64,000 nt of DNA from JAFAZJ01 sp050183765. Its GTDB lineage: Bacteria > Pseudomonadota > Alphaproteobacteria > Reyranellales > Reyranellaceae. Positions 1 through 8,388 of the stretch are shown here, piece after piece (positions within the stretch are counted from its first letter, which is position 1; each line of letters begins with the position of its first letter). A program made the position numbers and the translations under genes. Location: positions 25,988 through 89,987 of the forward strand of contig JBFXAZ010000006.1 of the NCBI GenBank assembly GCA_050183765.1, in the 5' to 3' direction. The notes under the pieces are model-generated. The model made no database searches, had not been told where the DNA came from, and worked only from the letters and a program-made list of their open reading frames with translations.

Positions 1-1730
1 CGCTGTCGATCCGCTACGAGCACGGCGAGCTGGTGCACGCCGCGACGCGCGGCGACGGCACCGAGGGCGAGGACGTCACCGCCAACGTGCGCACGATCGC
101 GGACGTGCCGAAGAAGCTCAAGGGCAAGGCGCCCGATGCGCTCGACGTGCGCGGCGAGGTCTATATGCGCCGCGCCGATTTCATGGCGCTCAACGAGCGG
201 CAGGCCGCGTCGGGCGAAAAGACCTTCGCCAATCCGCGCAACGGCGCCGCCGGCTCGCTGCGCCAGCTCGATGCCACGATCACCGCGGGCCGGCCCTTGC
301 GGTTCTTCGCCTACGCCTGGGGCGAGGCCGAGCCGCGCGCCTGGGACTCGCAGCACGATTTCCTCAAGCGGTTGGGCCAATGGGGTTTCCAGGTCAATCC
401 GGAGACCACGCTCTGCCGCTCGGTCGACGAGGTGCTGGCCTTCTATCGCGACATCGGCGCGAGGCGCGCCTCGCTGCCCTATGACATCGACGGCGTGGTC
501 TACAAGGTCGACCGCGTCGACTGGCAGGCCATCCTGGGCTTCGTCAGCCGCTCGCCGCGCTGGGCGATCGCGCACAAGTTTCCGGCCGAGAAGGCGCAGA
601 CCGTGCTCAACGGCATCGCCATCCAGGTCGGCCGCACCGGCGCGCTGACGCCGGTGGCCGAGCTCGAGCCGATCAATGTCGGCGGCGTTCTGGTGGCGCG
701 CGCCACCCTGCACAACGCCGACGAGATCGAGCGGCTCGACGTGCGGGTGGGCGACACCGTCACCATCCAGCGCGCCGGCGACGTGATCCCGCAGGTGCTG
801 GGCGTGGTGACGGAGCGCCGGCCGCGCGGCGCGAAGCGCTTCGTCTTTCCCGAGATCTGTCCCTGCGAGCTGAAGACGCCGGTGGTGCGCGAGGAAGACG
901 GCGTCGTGCGGCGCTGCTCGGGCGGTCTCGAATGCCCCTACCAGCAGGTCGAGCGGCTGCGCCATTTTGTGTCGCGCCAGAGCTTCGACATCGAGGGCCT
1001 GGGCGGGGTGCATATCGAGAATTTCTGGCGCGACGGCCTGCTCAAGCAGCCGGTCGATCTCTTCCGGCTGAACCGCGACGACCTGCGCAAGCGCGAGGGC
1101 TGGGGCGATCAGTCGGCCGACAAGCTGATCGCCGCGATCGACGCGCGACGCACCATCGCGCTCGACCGCTTCATCAACGCGCTCGGCATCCCCTCGATCG
1201 GCGAGGCCACCGCCAAGGCGCTGGCGCGCGAGTACGGCGAGGCGCAGGCCTGGTTCGAGGCCATGCTTGCCGCGCGTGCGGAGCGCAAGGCCCACGCCGA
1301 GCCGACCAAGAAGGAGAAGGCCGCGGCCGAGGTGGGCGCCGAATTCGGCCGGCTGTGCAACGTGCAGGACATCGGCGTCACCACCGCCGACAAGATCGTT
1401 GAATTCTTCGGCGAGGGGCACAACGAGACCATCATCCGCGCGCTGCTGGGCGAGATCACGGTCGAGCCGTTCCGCTCGGCCGCCGTCGCCGCCGATTCGC
1501 CGTTCTCGGGCAAGGTCATGGTCTTCACCGGCACGCTCTCGGCGATGAGCCGCGACGCCGCCGAGGCCAGGGCCGAAACGCTGGGCGCCAAGGTCACCGG
1601 CTCGGTGTCCAAGAAGACCGACTTCGTCGTGGTCGGGGCGGATGCCGGCTCGAAGGCCAGGAAGGCGGCTGAGCTGGGGGTGCGGATCCTGAGCGAGGAG
1701 GAGTGGCTGGCGATGGGGGGCGGCGGCTGA
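1..1730 (+). CDS. ligA: NAD+-dependent DNA ligase LigA, 5' end outside window
   Basis: Seals nicks in duplex DNA using NAD+ in replication and repair. The reading frame is open from base 3, so the true start and the catalytic KxDG lysine lie upstream; about 575 residues are visible. The TRGDG adenylation-domain motif is at visible residues 14-18. The OB fold follows, then a four-cysteine zinc finger at about residues 286, 288, 305 and 311. Its first pair is spaced C-P-C rather than C-x2-C, a form I recall from other alphaproteobacterial ligases. Helix-hairpin-helix repeats follow, and a C-terminal BRCT domain covers about the last 75 residues (FTGTLS..., then KKTDFVVVGADAGSK). Gene identity is secure; only the missing N-terminus is unknown. 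Confidence 0.97.
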   Translation, partial: LSIRYEHGELVHAATRGDGTEGEDVTANVRTIADVPKKLKGKAPDALDVRGEVYMRRADFMALNERQAASGEKTFANPRNGAAGSLRQLDATITAGRPLRFFAYAWGEAEPRAWDSQHDFLKRLGQWGFQVNPETTLCRSVDEVLAFYRDIGARRASLPYDIDGVVYKVDRVDWQAILGFVSRSPRWAIAHKFPAEKAQTVLNGIAIQVGRTGALTPVAELEPINVGGVLVARATLHNADEIERLDVRVGDTVTIQRAGDVIPQVLGVVTERRPRGAKRFVFPEICPCELKTPVVREEDGVVRRCSGGLECPYQQVERLRHFVSRQSFDIEGLGGVHIENFWRDGLLKQPVDLFRLNRDDLRKREGWGDQSADKLIAAIDARRTIALDRFINALGIPSIGEATAKALAREYGEAQAWFEAMLAARAERKAHAEPTKKEKAAAEVGAEFGRLCNVQDIGVTTADKIVEFFGEGHNETIIRALLGEITVEPFRSAAVAADSPFSGKVMVFTGTLSAMSRDAAEARAETLGAKVTGSVSKKTDFVVVGADAGSKARKAAELGVRILSEEEWLAMGGGG

Positions 1731-1970
1731 CTTTCGTGATCAGCGCATTCGCGGCTCTTTCGGGAGAATACACATGCCACGCATAATCTGATCACATCAA
1801 ATGTCGAATAGTTACTGCCGCGTCGCGCCGATGCGATGGTTTGCAGCACTGGTTCGGCGTTGACCAGCTCCTCGCTTATGCATAGTTTGACGACGATTTC
1901 GTCCTAACGCCGCATCCGAACGGCGAGTCCAAACGTTTCTCCCCCTGCCGCGACCTGACCCACGACGCCG
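1731..1970. other. intergenic region, no gene recognised
   Basis: About 240 bases that are visibly more AT-rich than the flanking genes. A TTGACC at 1860 and a CATAGT at 1881 could be a weak promoter for the hydroxylase gene, but their spacing (15) is poor. No coding sequence or strong hairpin is seen. Confidence 0.5.
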
Positions 1971-2798
1971 ATGCTCACGGATCTCCTCCCGCCCTGGCTG
2001 TCCATTGCCGTGTTCGCCTGGGCGCTGCACATGGTCGTGTTCCACGGCATCGCGCTGGGCTTCGACTGGCTCGACGCCACCGGACGCCTGCAGCAATTCC
2101 GGGTGCGCCGGGCGGAGCGCCGCGGCTACGCCGCCATGCTGCCGCGCGTGCTGTTCAACCAGTGCATCATCCTGCTGCCCTGCATGCTGGCGCTGGAATG
2201 GACCGGCCTCGCTTTCGTCGGCGAGCCGCAGCTCGACGCCAGCTGGTTCATCGGCTCGCTGTTCCTGATGATGGTCGGCCACGACATCGTCCAGTACATC
2301 GGCCACCGCCTGATGCATCAGCGCAAGCTGCTGCGCGTGCTGGGCCATCATATCCATCATTCCACCGGCGCCAGCCGCGCCGTCAGCGCCTGCTACATGA
2401 GCGCGCCGGACTTCTTCCTGGAGATCGTGCTGCCCTACCTGCTGCCGCTGGTGCTGATCGGCGGCGGCGGCTCGGACTTGCTGTTCCACATCGTGACCAT
2501 GAGCCTGGGCGCGATCGGCGGGCTGTACGAGCACTCCGGCTATGATTTCTCCCGCTCGTTGCGCGGCGAGAAGTCGACGCCCGCGCGCACCTTCATCGCC
2601 AACCTGATCGCCGACAAGATCACCAGCCACGCCCATGCCGAGCATCACCGGCGCTCGAACGTCAGCTTCAGCGACGGCTTCGGCAGCTCCGGCATCTGCG
2701 ACACGGTGTTCCGCACGCGCTGGGATTTGGCCGACGGCGCCGCCGCGCCGCCGCAGGGCACGCGGCCGGTCCCGAGCGAAGGCGGCTCCGGCGACTAA
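1971..2798 (+). CDS. sterol desaturase/fatty acid hydroxylase family membrane protein
   Basis: A 275-residue integral membrane protein of the di-iron fatty-acid-hydroxylase superfamily, which hydroxylates or desaturates lipid chains or sterol-like substrates in the membrane. The histidine clusters that bind the two irons are visible: GHDIVQYIGHRLMH at about residues 103-116, HHIHHS at about 126-131, and HAHAEHH near residue 222. Hydrophobic segments lie near residues 8-30, 60-80, 90-105 and 145-180. The ATG at 1971 has no strong ribosome-binding site. The gene stands alone, convergent with the dehydrogenase to its right. The substrate cannot be read from sequence; hopanoid or fatty acid modification would be typical guesses. 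Confidence 0.85.
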   Translation: MLTDLLPPWLSIAVFAWALHMVVFHGIALGFDWLDATGRLQQFRVRRAERRGYAAMLPRVLFNQCIILLPCMLALEWTGLAFVGEPQLDASWFIGSLFLMMVGHDIVQYIGHRLMHQRKLLRVLGHHIHHSTGASRAVSACYMSAPDFFLEIVLPYLLPLVLIGGGGSDLLFHIVTMSLGAIGGLYEHSGYDFSRSLRGEKSTPARTFIANLIADKITSHAHAEHHRRSNVSFSDGFGSSGICDTVFRTRWDLADGAAAPPQGTRPVPSEGGSGD

Positions 2799-2835
2799 GA
2801 CGCCGGCTGTATTTATCCGCTGCGGCCTGTGTATG

Positions 2836-2853
2836 TGACGTATTATTACGTCA
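2836..2853. other. palindrome between convergent genes
   Basis: TGACGTA, a four-base loop (TTAT), then TACGTCA: a perfect 7-bp inverted repeat. It contains the stop codon of the leftward dehydrogenase gene (2851-2853) and lies 38 bases past the hydroxylase stop. It may act as a weak two-way terminator, but no T-run follows on either strand. Confidence 0.45.
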
Positions 2854-3819
2854 GTCCATCGGCACCGGCGTGAGCACCGGCTTGCCGGCGAAGTGCGCAT
2901 CGAAGTTCGCCAGCGCGGTCTCGCCCATGGCCCGGTTGGCCTGCCGCGTGCCGCCGCCCAGATGCGGCGTCATCACCACGTTCTCCAGGGTCATCAGCTT
3001 GGGGTGGACGACGGGCTCCTCCTCGAACACGTCGAGGGCGGCGCCGGCGATCACGCCGGCCTCCAGCGCGTCGGCCAGCCCCGCCTCGTCGACCGCCATG
3101 CCGCGCGAGATGTTCACCACGTGGCCCATCGGCCCGAGCTTCTTCAGCAGCTCCATGTTGATGATGTGCTTGTTCGAGGCATCGGAGCGCAGCGCCACGA
3201 TCAGGAAGTCGCACCATTCCGCCAGCGCGAGCGCGCTGGGCAGATAGGCCCACGGCACGTCGGGCTTTTGCGTGCGGCTGTGATAGCCGATCTCGGCCTC
3301 GAACGCGGCGATGCGGGTGGCGATGCGCACGCCGATCGCGCCCAGCCCGAGGATGCCGACCTTGGCGCCCTTCAGCCCGAGGATCGGCGGCCACAGATGC
3401 GCGCCGCGGCGCTCCCAGCGCCCGGCGCGGATGTAGCGGTCGCCCTCGCAGATGCGCCGTGTCGAGGCCAGCAGCAGGCCCACCGCGATGTCGGCCACCG
3501 CGCTGGCGTTGGAATCGGCGGCGTTGGTGATGACGATGCCGCGTTCCTTCGCCGTCTTCAGGTCCATGCGCTCGAAGCCGGTGCCGTAGCAATGGATGAT
3601 CGAGACGTTGGGCAGCGCGTCGAGCATGGCGCGGCCGCCTTCGCCGATGCTGCCCACCGTCGCGATCGCCCGCACGCGCGGCTTGAAATCGTCGGGCACC
3701 ATGTGCGGCGCGATCTCGCGCGTCGGGAAGGGGCCGAAGACGTCGAAGCGCTTCTTCAGCTCCTCGGTGAACCACGGCGAGAAATGATAGAGCGCGAGCA
3801 GGCCGGGCTTGTCGGACAT
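2851..3819 (-). CDS. D-2-hydroxyacid dehydrogenase (NAD(P)-binding)
   Basis: About 322 residues. It belongs to the D-isomer-specific 2-hydroxyacid dehydrogenases, which interconvert 2-keto acids (glyoxylate or hydroxypyruvate types) and D-2-hydroxy acids in the cytoplasm. The nucleotide fold has the G-x-G-x2-G stretch (VGILGLGAIG) in mid-protein. The catalytic Arg lies in the VALRSDASNKHIIN region, the Glu in EEEPV, and the His in TPHLGGGTRQAN near the C-terminus. The ATG at 3819 was chosen because AGGAG precedes it at good spacing; the open frame continues upstream to 3993, but only through the palindromic repeat. The exact substrate is not determinable. Confidence 0.9.
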   Translation of the reverse strand: MSDKPGLLALYHFSPWFTEELKKRFDVFGPFPTREIAPHMVPDDFKPRVRAIATVGSIGEGGRAMLDALPNVSIIHCYGTGFERMDLKTAKERGIVITNAADSNASAVADIAVGLLLASTRRICEGDRYIRAGRWERRGAHLWPPILGLKGAKVGILGLGAIGVRIATRIAAFEAEIGYHSRTQKPDVPWAYLPSALALAEWCDFLIVALRSDASNKHIINMELLKKLGPMGHVVNISRGMAVDEAGLADALEAGVIAGAALDVFEEEPVVHPKLMTLENVVMTPHLGGGTRQANRAMGETALANFDAHFAGKPVLTPVPMD

Positions 3820-3870
3820 CGAACACTCCTTACTGGGAGCGCCGGCGTCGCGCCGGCAGTTTGAAGCGAA

Positions 3871-3951
3871 CCACAGGGACACAAAGACACAGAGGAAGAT
3901 GAAGAGAGGCGCCCTCTTCCTGTCTTCCTCTGTGTCTCTGTGTCTCTGTGG
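3871..3951. repeat. long hairpin of the CACAGAGACACAGAG repeat type
   Basis: An inverted repeat with left arm CCACAGGGACACAAAGACAC... and right arm ...CTCTGTGTCTCTGTGG, able to form a stem of more than 30 bp with few mismatches. When translated it gives the HRDTETQR peptide often seen in mis-annotated small ORFs of many bacteria. It lies between the dehydrogenase and the aminopeptidase, both read leftward. It may stabilise or terminate transcripts. One copy in this window. Confidence 0.8.
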
Positions 3952-3993
3952 TGAAACTTCTTCATGATGCCGGCGGGTCGTCGGCGCTCTCAA

Positions 3994-6033
3994 TCAAAGC
4001 GGCCGCGTCGCGGCCTCGAGCCAGGCGCGTGCCTCGCCGTCGAGCTGCGGCCCCACGACTTCTCGCACCCGCGCGTGATAGGCGTCGAGCCATCCACGTT
4101 CGGGGCCGCTCAGCAACGAGACCTCGATGCAGGCGCGGTCGATCGGCGCCAGGGTCAGCGTCTCGAACTCGAGATAGGCGCGATCGGCGCCCTCGATCTG
4201 CGCCTCGCGCACCGCGACGAGGTTCTCGATGCGGATGCCGTAGGCGTCGGTCTTGTAGTAGCCGGGCTCGTTGCTGACGATCATGCCCGGCCGCAGCGCC
4301 ACCGCATTGTGCGCCTTGGAGATGCGGTGCGGACCCTCGTGCACCGACAGATAGGCGCCGACGCCGTGGCCGGTGCCGTGGTCGTAGTCGAGGCCGGCCT
4401 GCCACAAATGATAGCGCGCCAGCGCGTCGAGCTGCGAGCCGGTGGTGCCGACCGGGAAGCGCGCCATGGCCAGCGCGATGTGGCCCTTCAGCACGCGCGT
4501 GAAGCGGTCTTTCATCTCGGCGCTGGGCTCGCCGATCGCCACGGTGCGCGTCACGTCGGTGGTGCCGTCGCGGTACTGGCCGCCGGAATCGACGAGGTAG
4601 AGCTCGCCGGGCTTCAGCGTGCGCGCGCTGCGGGGGCTGGCGCGGTAATGCACGATGGCGCCGTTGGGACCGGCGCCGGAGATGGTGTCGAAGCTCAGGT
4701 CGCGGATCGCGCCGGTCGCCTCGCGCAGCGCCTGCAATCTGTCGGAGGCGGCGATCTCGTCGGTGCCGCCCTTGGGCGCCTCGCTCGCCAGCCAGTGCAG
4801 GTAGCGGCTGAGCGCGGCGCCGTCGCGGCGATGCGCGGCGCGCACGCCGGCCAGCTCGACCTCGTTCTTGCACGCCTTGGGCAACGCCACCGGATCGAGC
4901 TCGCGCACCAGCTTGGGCTCGCCGCCGGCACCGGCGGCAAGACGATCGAGCGCCCAGCGCGGCGCGGTCTGCGGATCGAGCCACACGGTGCGGCCGTCAC
5001 GGCCCAGCGCTTCGAGCGCGCCGGCCAGCGCCTCGGGCCGCTGCACGGCGACGCCGTTGCCGAGATGCGCGCGCGTCGCCGGGGGCAGCTTGCGCGCGTC
5101 GATGAACAGGTCGACGCCGGCATCCTTGCGCAAGAGCGCGAAGGACAGCGGGAAGGGCGTGCGCGGCACGTCGCCGCCGCGCACATTGAGCAGCCAGGCG
5201 ATCGAATCGGGCTGGCTCAGCAGCACGGCGTCGGCGCCCTTGTCGGCGACCGCCTGGGCGATGCGCGCGCGCTTGTCCTCGCTCGACTCGCCGGCCAGCT
5301 CGACCGGCTGCGGGATCACCGGCGACAGCGGCGGCGGCGGCCGCGCGGTCCACACGGCGTCGATCGGGTTGCCCTCGACCGGCACCAGCGTGGCGCCCGC
5401 CCTGGTGCAGGCGTTGGCCATCCGTTCGGCTTCCGACAGGCCGTGCAGCCAGGCATCGAAGCCGAAGCGCGCGCCGGAGGCGAGGTTCTGGGCCAGCCAG
5501 GCATCCGGCGTGGTCGCGGGATAGTCGACCGGCGTGTAGAGCGCCATGTCGACCTGCTGACGCACCTGCAGCGTGTAGCGCCCGTCGATGAAGATCGCCG
5601 CCTTGTCGGCCAGCACCACCGCCCAGCCGGCCGACCCGGTGAAGCCGGTAAGCCAGGCCAGACGTTGCGCGGCGCGCGGCACGTACTCGCCCTGGTGCTC
5701 GTCGGCGCGCGGCACGATGAAACCGTCCAGGCCGCGCCTCTTGAGCTCCGCGCGCAGCGCCGCCAGCCGCTCGGCCGCTGCCGCCGGGGCCAGCCCGTCA
5801 TCGCCCAGCCCGTCTTCGCGACTGGCCAGGTTCTCGCGCAGGGCGGTCAGTTCGGCCCGCACCTGGTCGCTGGCACCCGGCGTCACCAGCTCGACCCACT
5901 CGGCGCCGGCCAGGCCTTCGGGGGCGGCGGCGATACCGGCCATCAGGTCGCCGAGCTCGTTCGGGGCGAACGATCGGCCATTGGATCGCAACAAGTCGGC
6001 GAGTCGGGCGAGACCGTCGTCGGGTGTCGACAT
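3994..6033 (-). CDS. Xaa-Pro aminopeptidase (M24 family)
   Basis: A 679-residue metallopeptidase that removes N-terminal residues preceding proline. The M24 pita-bread domain is C-terminal. Metal ligands are visible as Asp in YLVDSGGQYRDG, Asp in TTDVTRT, His in DHGTGHGVG, Glu in VSNEPGYY and Glu in YLEFETLTLAPID. The creatinase-like N-terminal domain begins near residue 98 (LRAELKRRGLDGFIVPRADEHQ). The family usually starts there, so this protein carries about 95 extra residues of unrecognised sequence, or starts downstream of the chosen ATG. The ATG at 6033 has no obvious ribosome-binding site. Family is certain; start is uncertain. Confidence 0.93.
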   Translation of the reverse strand: MSTPDDGLARLADLLRSNGRSFAPNELGDLMAGIAAAPEGLAGAEWVELVTPGASDQVRAELTALRENLASREDGLGDDGLAPAAAAERLAALRAELKRRGLDGFIVPRADEHQGEYVPRAAQRLAWLTGFTGSAGWAVVLADKAAIFIDGRYTLQVRQQVDMALYTPVDYPATTPDAWLAQNLASGARFGFDAWLHGLSEAERMANACTRAGATLVPVEGNPIDAVWTARPPPPLSPVIPQPVELAGESSEDKRARIAQAVADKGADAVLLSQPDSIAWLLNVRGGDVPRTPFPLSFALLRKDAGVDLFIDARKLPPATRAHLGNGVAVQRPEALAGALEALGRDGRTVWLDPQTAPRWALDRLAAGAGGEPKLVRELDPVALPKACKNEVELAGVRAAHRRDGAALSRYLHWLASEAPKGGTDEIAASDRLQALREATGAIRDLSFDTISGAGPNGAIVHYRASPRSARTLKPGELYLVDSGGQYRDGTTDVTRTVAIGEPSAEMKDRFTRVLKGHIALAMARFPVGTTGSQLDALARYHLWQAGLDYDHGTGHGVGAYLSVHEGPHRISKAHNAVALRPGMIVSNEPGYYKTDAYGIRIENLVAVREAQIEGADRAYLEFETLTLAPIDRACIEVSLLSGPERGWLDAYHARVREVVGPQLDGEARAWLEAATRPL

Positions 6034-6168
6034 TGGAACAAACCGTCGGATCAGGAGGGCGTCGTGAGCGCACCGTACGAGGCCGCATCGGCCGGCGCAA
6101 TAAACGAACCGGGTGTGTCGATTGTCATGATGCATTGCAGCAGTGAAGAATTGTTCATGCCATGACGT

Positions 6169-6226
6169 TTATGCATAACTGACTCATGCTCTTAGCACTT
6201 ATCCCATAAAATCAACGGCTTATATT
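6169..6226 (+). promoter_or_regulatory. divergent control region with TTATGCATAA palindrome and -10 box
   Basis: In the AT-rich gap between the aminopeptidase and the DUF1127 gene there is a perfect 10-bp palindrome TTATGCATAA (6169-6178) and a good -10 hexamer TATATT (6221-6226) reading rightward. The -35 match is weak. The downstream gene has a leader of about 80 bases with a proper ribosome-binding site. Regulator unknown. Confidence 0.4.
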
Positions 6227-6311
6227 GCGCTTCGTGTCGTGCCGAATAGCCGGCCCGGCCATGAAGGGGGCGAGAATTGTCTCGGTCCCGGGACCGAAAG
6301 TGAAGGAAGCA

Positions 6312-6701
6312 ATGTTCAGCCTGTCCAGCACCACCGCCACTTCGAGCTTTGGCAGCGTGCTCGCGCCGACGCCGGCGCGTGATGTGGGCAAAGTCCGCCT
6401 CGACGTCGTCGACCGTCTGGCCATCGAAGAGCGGGCGCGCGCCCACCGTGCGGCCGTGATCGGCGGCTTCATCGGCGGCGGGATCGCCACCCTCTGGCGC
6501 CGTTTCCGCGCCGCGCTGCGCCGCCGCGCCGCGGTCGCCGAGCTGAGCGGGCTCGATGACCGCATGCTGGCCGATATCGGCCTGTCGCGCGGCCAGATCC
6601 GCGCCGCCGTCGACAGCGCCGCGGGCTTCGGCCCCGACCTGCCGATGGGCCCGGGCGTCGTCGCGCCGTTCAACGACAACGCCTACCGCCGCGCTGCGTA
6701 A
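6312..6701 (+). CDS. DUF1127 (YjiS-like) domain protein
   Basis: About 129 residues. The DUF1127 motif lies at roughly residues 60-105: WRRFRAALRRRAAVAEL, then L-D-D-R-M-L-A-D-I-G-L-S-R-G-Q-I. Such small basic proteins are abundant in alphaproteobacteria, and some bind RNA or influence phosphate, polyamine or stress physiology. The function of this one is unknown. The ATG at 6312 follows GGAAG at good spacing; the frame is open up to 6225 but lacks a better site. An intrinsic terminator follows. Confidence 0.8.
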   Translation: MFSLSSTTATSSFGSVLAPTPARDVGKVRLDVVDRLAIEERARAHRAAVIGGFIGGGIATLWRRFRAALRRRAAVAELSGLDDRMLADIGLSRGQIRAAVDSAAGFGPDLPMGPGVVAPFNDNAYRRAA

Positions 6702-6761
6702 GCGCGTCCCAGAGTCTCCCTGAGCGCGCATCTCCCCCAAAACCCCGCGCGCTTCACTGAA

Positions 6762-6790
6762 AGGGCCGGCCCCCAAGCCGGCCCTTTTTT
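6762..6790 (+). terminator. intrinsic terminator after the DUF1127 gene
   Basis: A perfect stem AGGGCCGGC/GCCGGCCCT with loop CCCCAA, followed by a run of six T, reading rightward. It ends 8 bases before the stop of the leftward prmA gene. Confidence 0.85.
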
Positions 6791-6798
6791 GTCGCGCG

Positions 6799-7707
6799 TC
6801 AGCGGCTGAGCACCAGCGTGCGCCAGTCGGCGCCGCCCGCCTCGTGGTCGATGGCGCGCAGCAATGCGAAGCCCCGCGCGCGATAGGCGGCGAGCACCTC
6901 GTCCGCCTGCTCGACCAGCAGGCCCGACAGGATCAGCGTCGCGCGCGGTGCCGCCGCGGCCGCGAAGGAGGCTGCCAGCGCGACGAGCGGACCGGCGAGG
7001 ATGTTGGCGACGATCAGGTCGTAGGGCGCGCCACCGGCCAAGGGCGGTGCCGACAGCCCCTCCGAGAGATGGAAGGCACACAGATCGCCGACGCCGTTGA
7101 GCCCGGCGTTCTCGCGCGCGACGGCGATCGAGTCCGGATCGTTGTCGCCGCCGAGGATCGGGCGGCGCCAGGCGAGCGCCATGGCGATGGCGAGGATGCC
7201 GCTGCCGGTACCGACGTCGACGGGATTGTCGATGCGCTCGGGATCGAGCGCGCCGATCGCCTCGAGGCAGCCGCGTGTCGTGGCATGCGTGCCGGTGCCG
7301 AAGGCGAGCCCGGCATCGATGCGCAGCGGGATCGCGCCATCCGGCACCGGATCGGTCGCGTGCGAGGGATGCACCCAGAAGCGGCCGACGCGGAACGGCT
7401 GGAAGGAGCGCTGGTTCTCCGCCACCCAGTCGGTGTCGGGCAGAACATCGACGTCCCACGCCGGCGCCGCGATGCCGGCGCGCATCGCGGCGGCCGCGAT
7501 CGCATCGGCCAGCAACGCCCGCATGGCGGCGTCCGGCCCCGACACATCGGCCGCCTCGCCATGGACCTCGCTGCGCCACGGCCCGTCGCGCGTGGTCTCC
7601 ACCGTCGAGACCACGAGCCCATGCTCGACCAGGGCATCGGACAGCGCGCCGTCGAACGCCATGGCGGCGGGGGCGGGGATGGTGACGGCGATCTTCCAGG
7701 CAGGCAT
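6799..7707 (-). CDS. prmA: ribosomal protein L11 methyltransferase
   Basis: A 302-residue SAM-dependent methyltransferase that trimethylates ribosomal protein L11 in the cytoplasm. The SAM-binding signatures are in order: LRIDAGLAFGTGTHATT at about residues 128-144, DVGTGSGILAIAMAL at about 163-177, and IVANILAGPL at about 231-240, the last being the catalytic-loop motif typical of PrmA. The short N-terminal substrate-recognition domain is present (residues 1-100). Length matches the family. Single gene between an intrinsic terminator and the divergent nucleotidyltransferase gene. Confidence 0.93.
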   Translation of the reverse strand: MPAWKIAVTIPAPAAMAFDGALSDALVEHGLVVSTVETTRDGPWRSEVHGEAADVSGPDAAMRALLADAIAAAAMRAGIAAPAWDVDVLPDTDWVAENQRSFQPFRVGRFWVHPSHATDPVPDGAIPLRIDAGLAFGTGTHATTRGCLEAIGALDPERIDNPVDVGTGSGILAIAMALAWRRPILGGDNDPDSIAVARENAGLNGVGDLCAFHLSEGLSAPPLAGGAPYDLIVANILAGPLVALAASFAAAAAPRATLILSGLLVEQADEVLAAYRARGFALLRAIDHEAGGADWRTLVLSR

Positions 7708-7800
7708 GGCGTGGCCCTAGCACGGCAGGCGGCGTGCCGCACGAGGGGGACGTGAACTCACGTATCCGGCCTCTTCCTGCCCTCTGTCGCCGGCATTGGC

Positions 7801-7806
7801 TATAGT
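7801..7806 (+). promoter_or_regulatory. -10 box placing transcription start at the GTG codon
   Basis: TATAGT with six bases between it and the GTG at 7813. A start site at the usual distance would coincide with the first codon, predicting a leaderless mRNA. No convincing -35 is seen and there is no ribosome-binding site upstream of the GTG. Confidence 0.5.
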
Positions 7807-7812
7807 AGCGCC

Positions 7813-8388
7813 GTGACGACGCCTGGTCCCCTTCGGAAGGAATATCGCGAAGCGATCACGCTGATTGCGAAGGCTGCGGGCTCGCTGACGCGGCGAGGAC
7901 TTTCTGCACCCGTGCTGGTCGGTGGCGCGGCCGCAGAGTTCTATACCGGCGGTGCCATCACGACGGGGGACTTCGACTTCGTGACCGCCTATCGCGAAGA
8001 ATTCTTTCACGAGCTTGAAGCGGTCGGATTCAAACGAGCCGGCCCGGGTCAGATCCAGCGGGCGCTCTTTCACCCTGCAACTGGTCTGAGCGTCGAAGTG
8101 GTCAGCGGCGCTCTCATGGACGGCCGCGCCGACCCGGAGCGCATCCTGACGGTGAAGTTCCGTGACGGTGATCTGCGCATCGTGTCTGTGGAGGACATGA
8201 TCGCTGATCGCGTCGGCCAGGCACTTGCCGGCCCGCGCATCGATCTGCGCATGAAAGAACAAGCCTTGTCGCTGTATCGGCTTGCCGGCGCCATTGATCG
8301 AACCTATCTCGACAAGCGGATTGCGCAGGACTCGGTCAATCAGGCGACCCTCGAGACATTGGAGTCGTGGAACCGTGCGGGTCATTGA
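7813..8388 (+). CDS. nucleotidyltransferase-fold protein (AbiEii/DUF6036-like)
   Basis: A 191-residue protein with the hallmark of the polymerase-beta-like nucleotidyltransferase fold: a GG (VLVGGAAAEF, about residues 36-45) followed by T-G-D-F-D-F (about 53-58), giving the DxD metal pair. Such stand-alone enzymes often act as the toxin half of type IV-like toxin-antitoxin modules or as uncharacterised modifiers. The gene overlaps the next one by 14 bases, so the two are probably co-translated. GTG start at 7813. Codon and base composition are a little less GC-biased than the neighbours, compatible with transfer. Toxic activity is inference only. Confidence 0.7.
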   Translation: MTTPGPLRKEYREAITLIAKAAGSLTRRGLSAPVLVGGAAAEFYTGGAITTGDFDFVTAYREEFFHELEAVGFKRAGPGQIQRALFHPATGLSVEVVSGALMDGRADPERILTVKFRDGDLRIVSVEDMIADRVGQALAGPRIDLRMKEQALSLYRLAGAIDRTYLDKRIAQDSVNQATLETLESWNRAGH

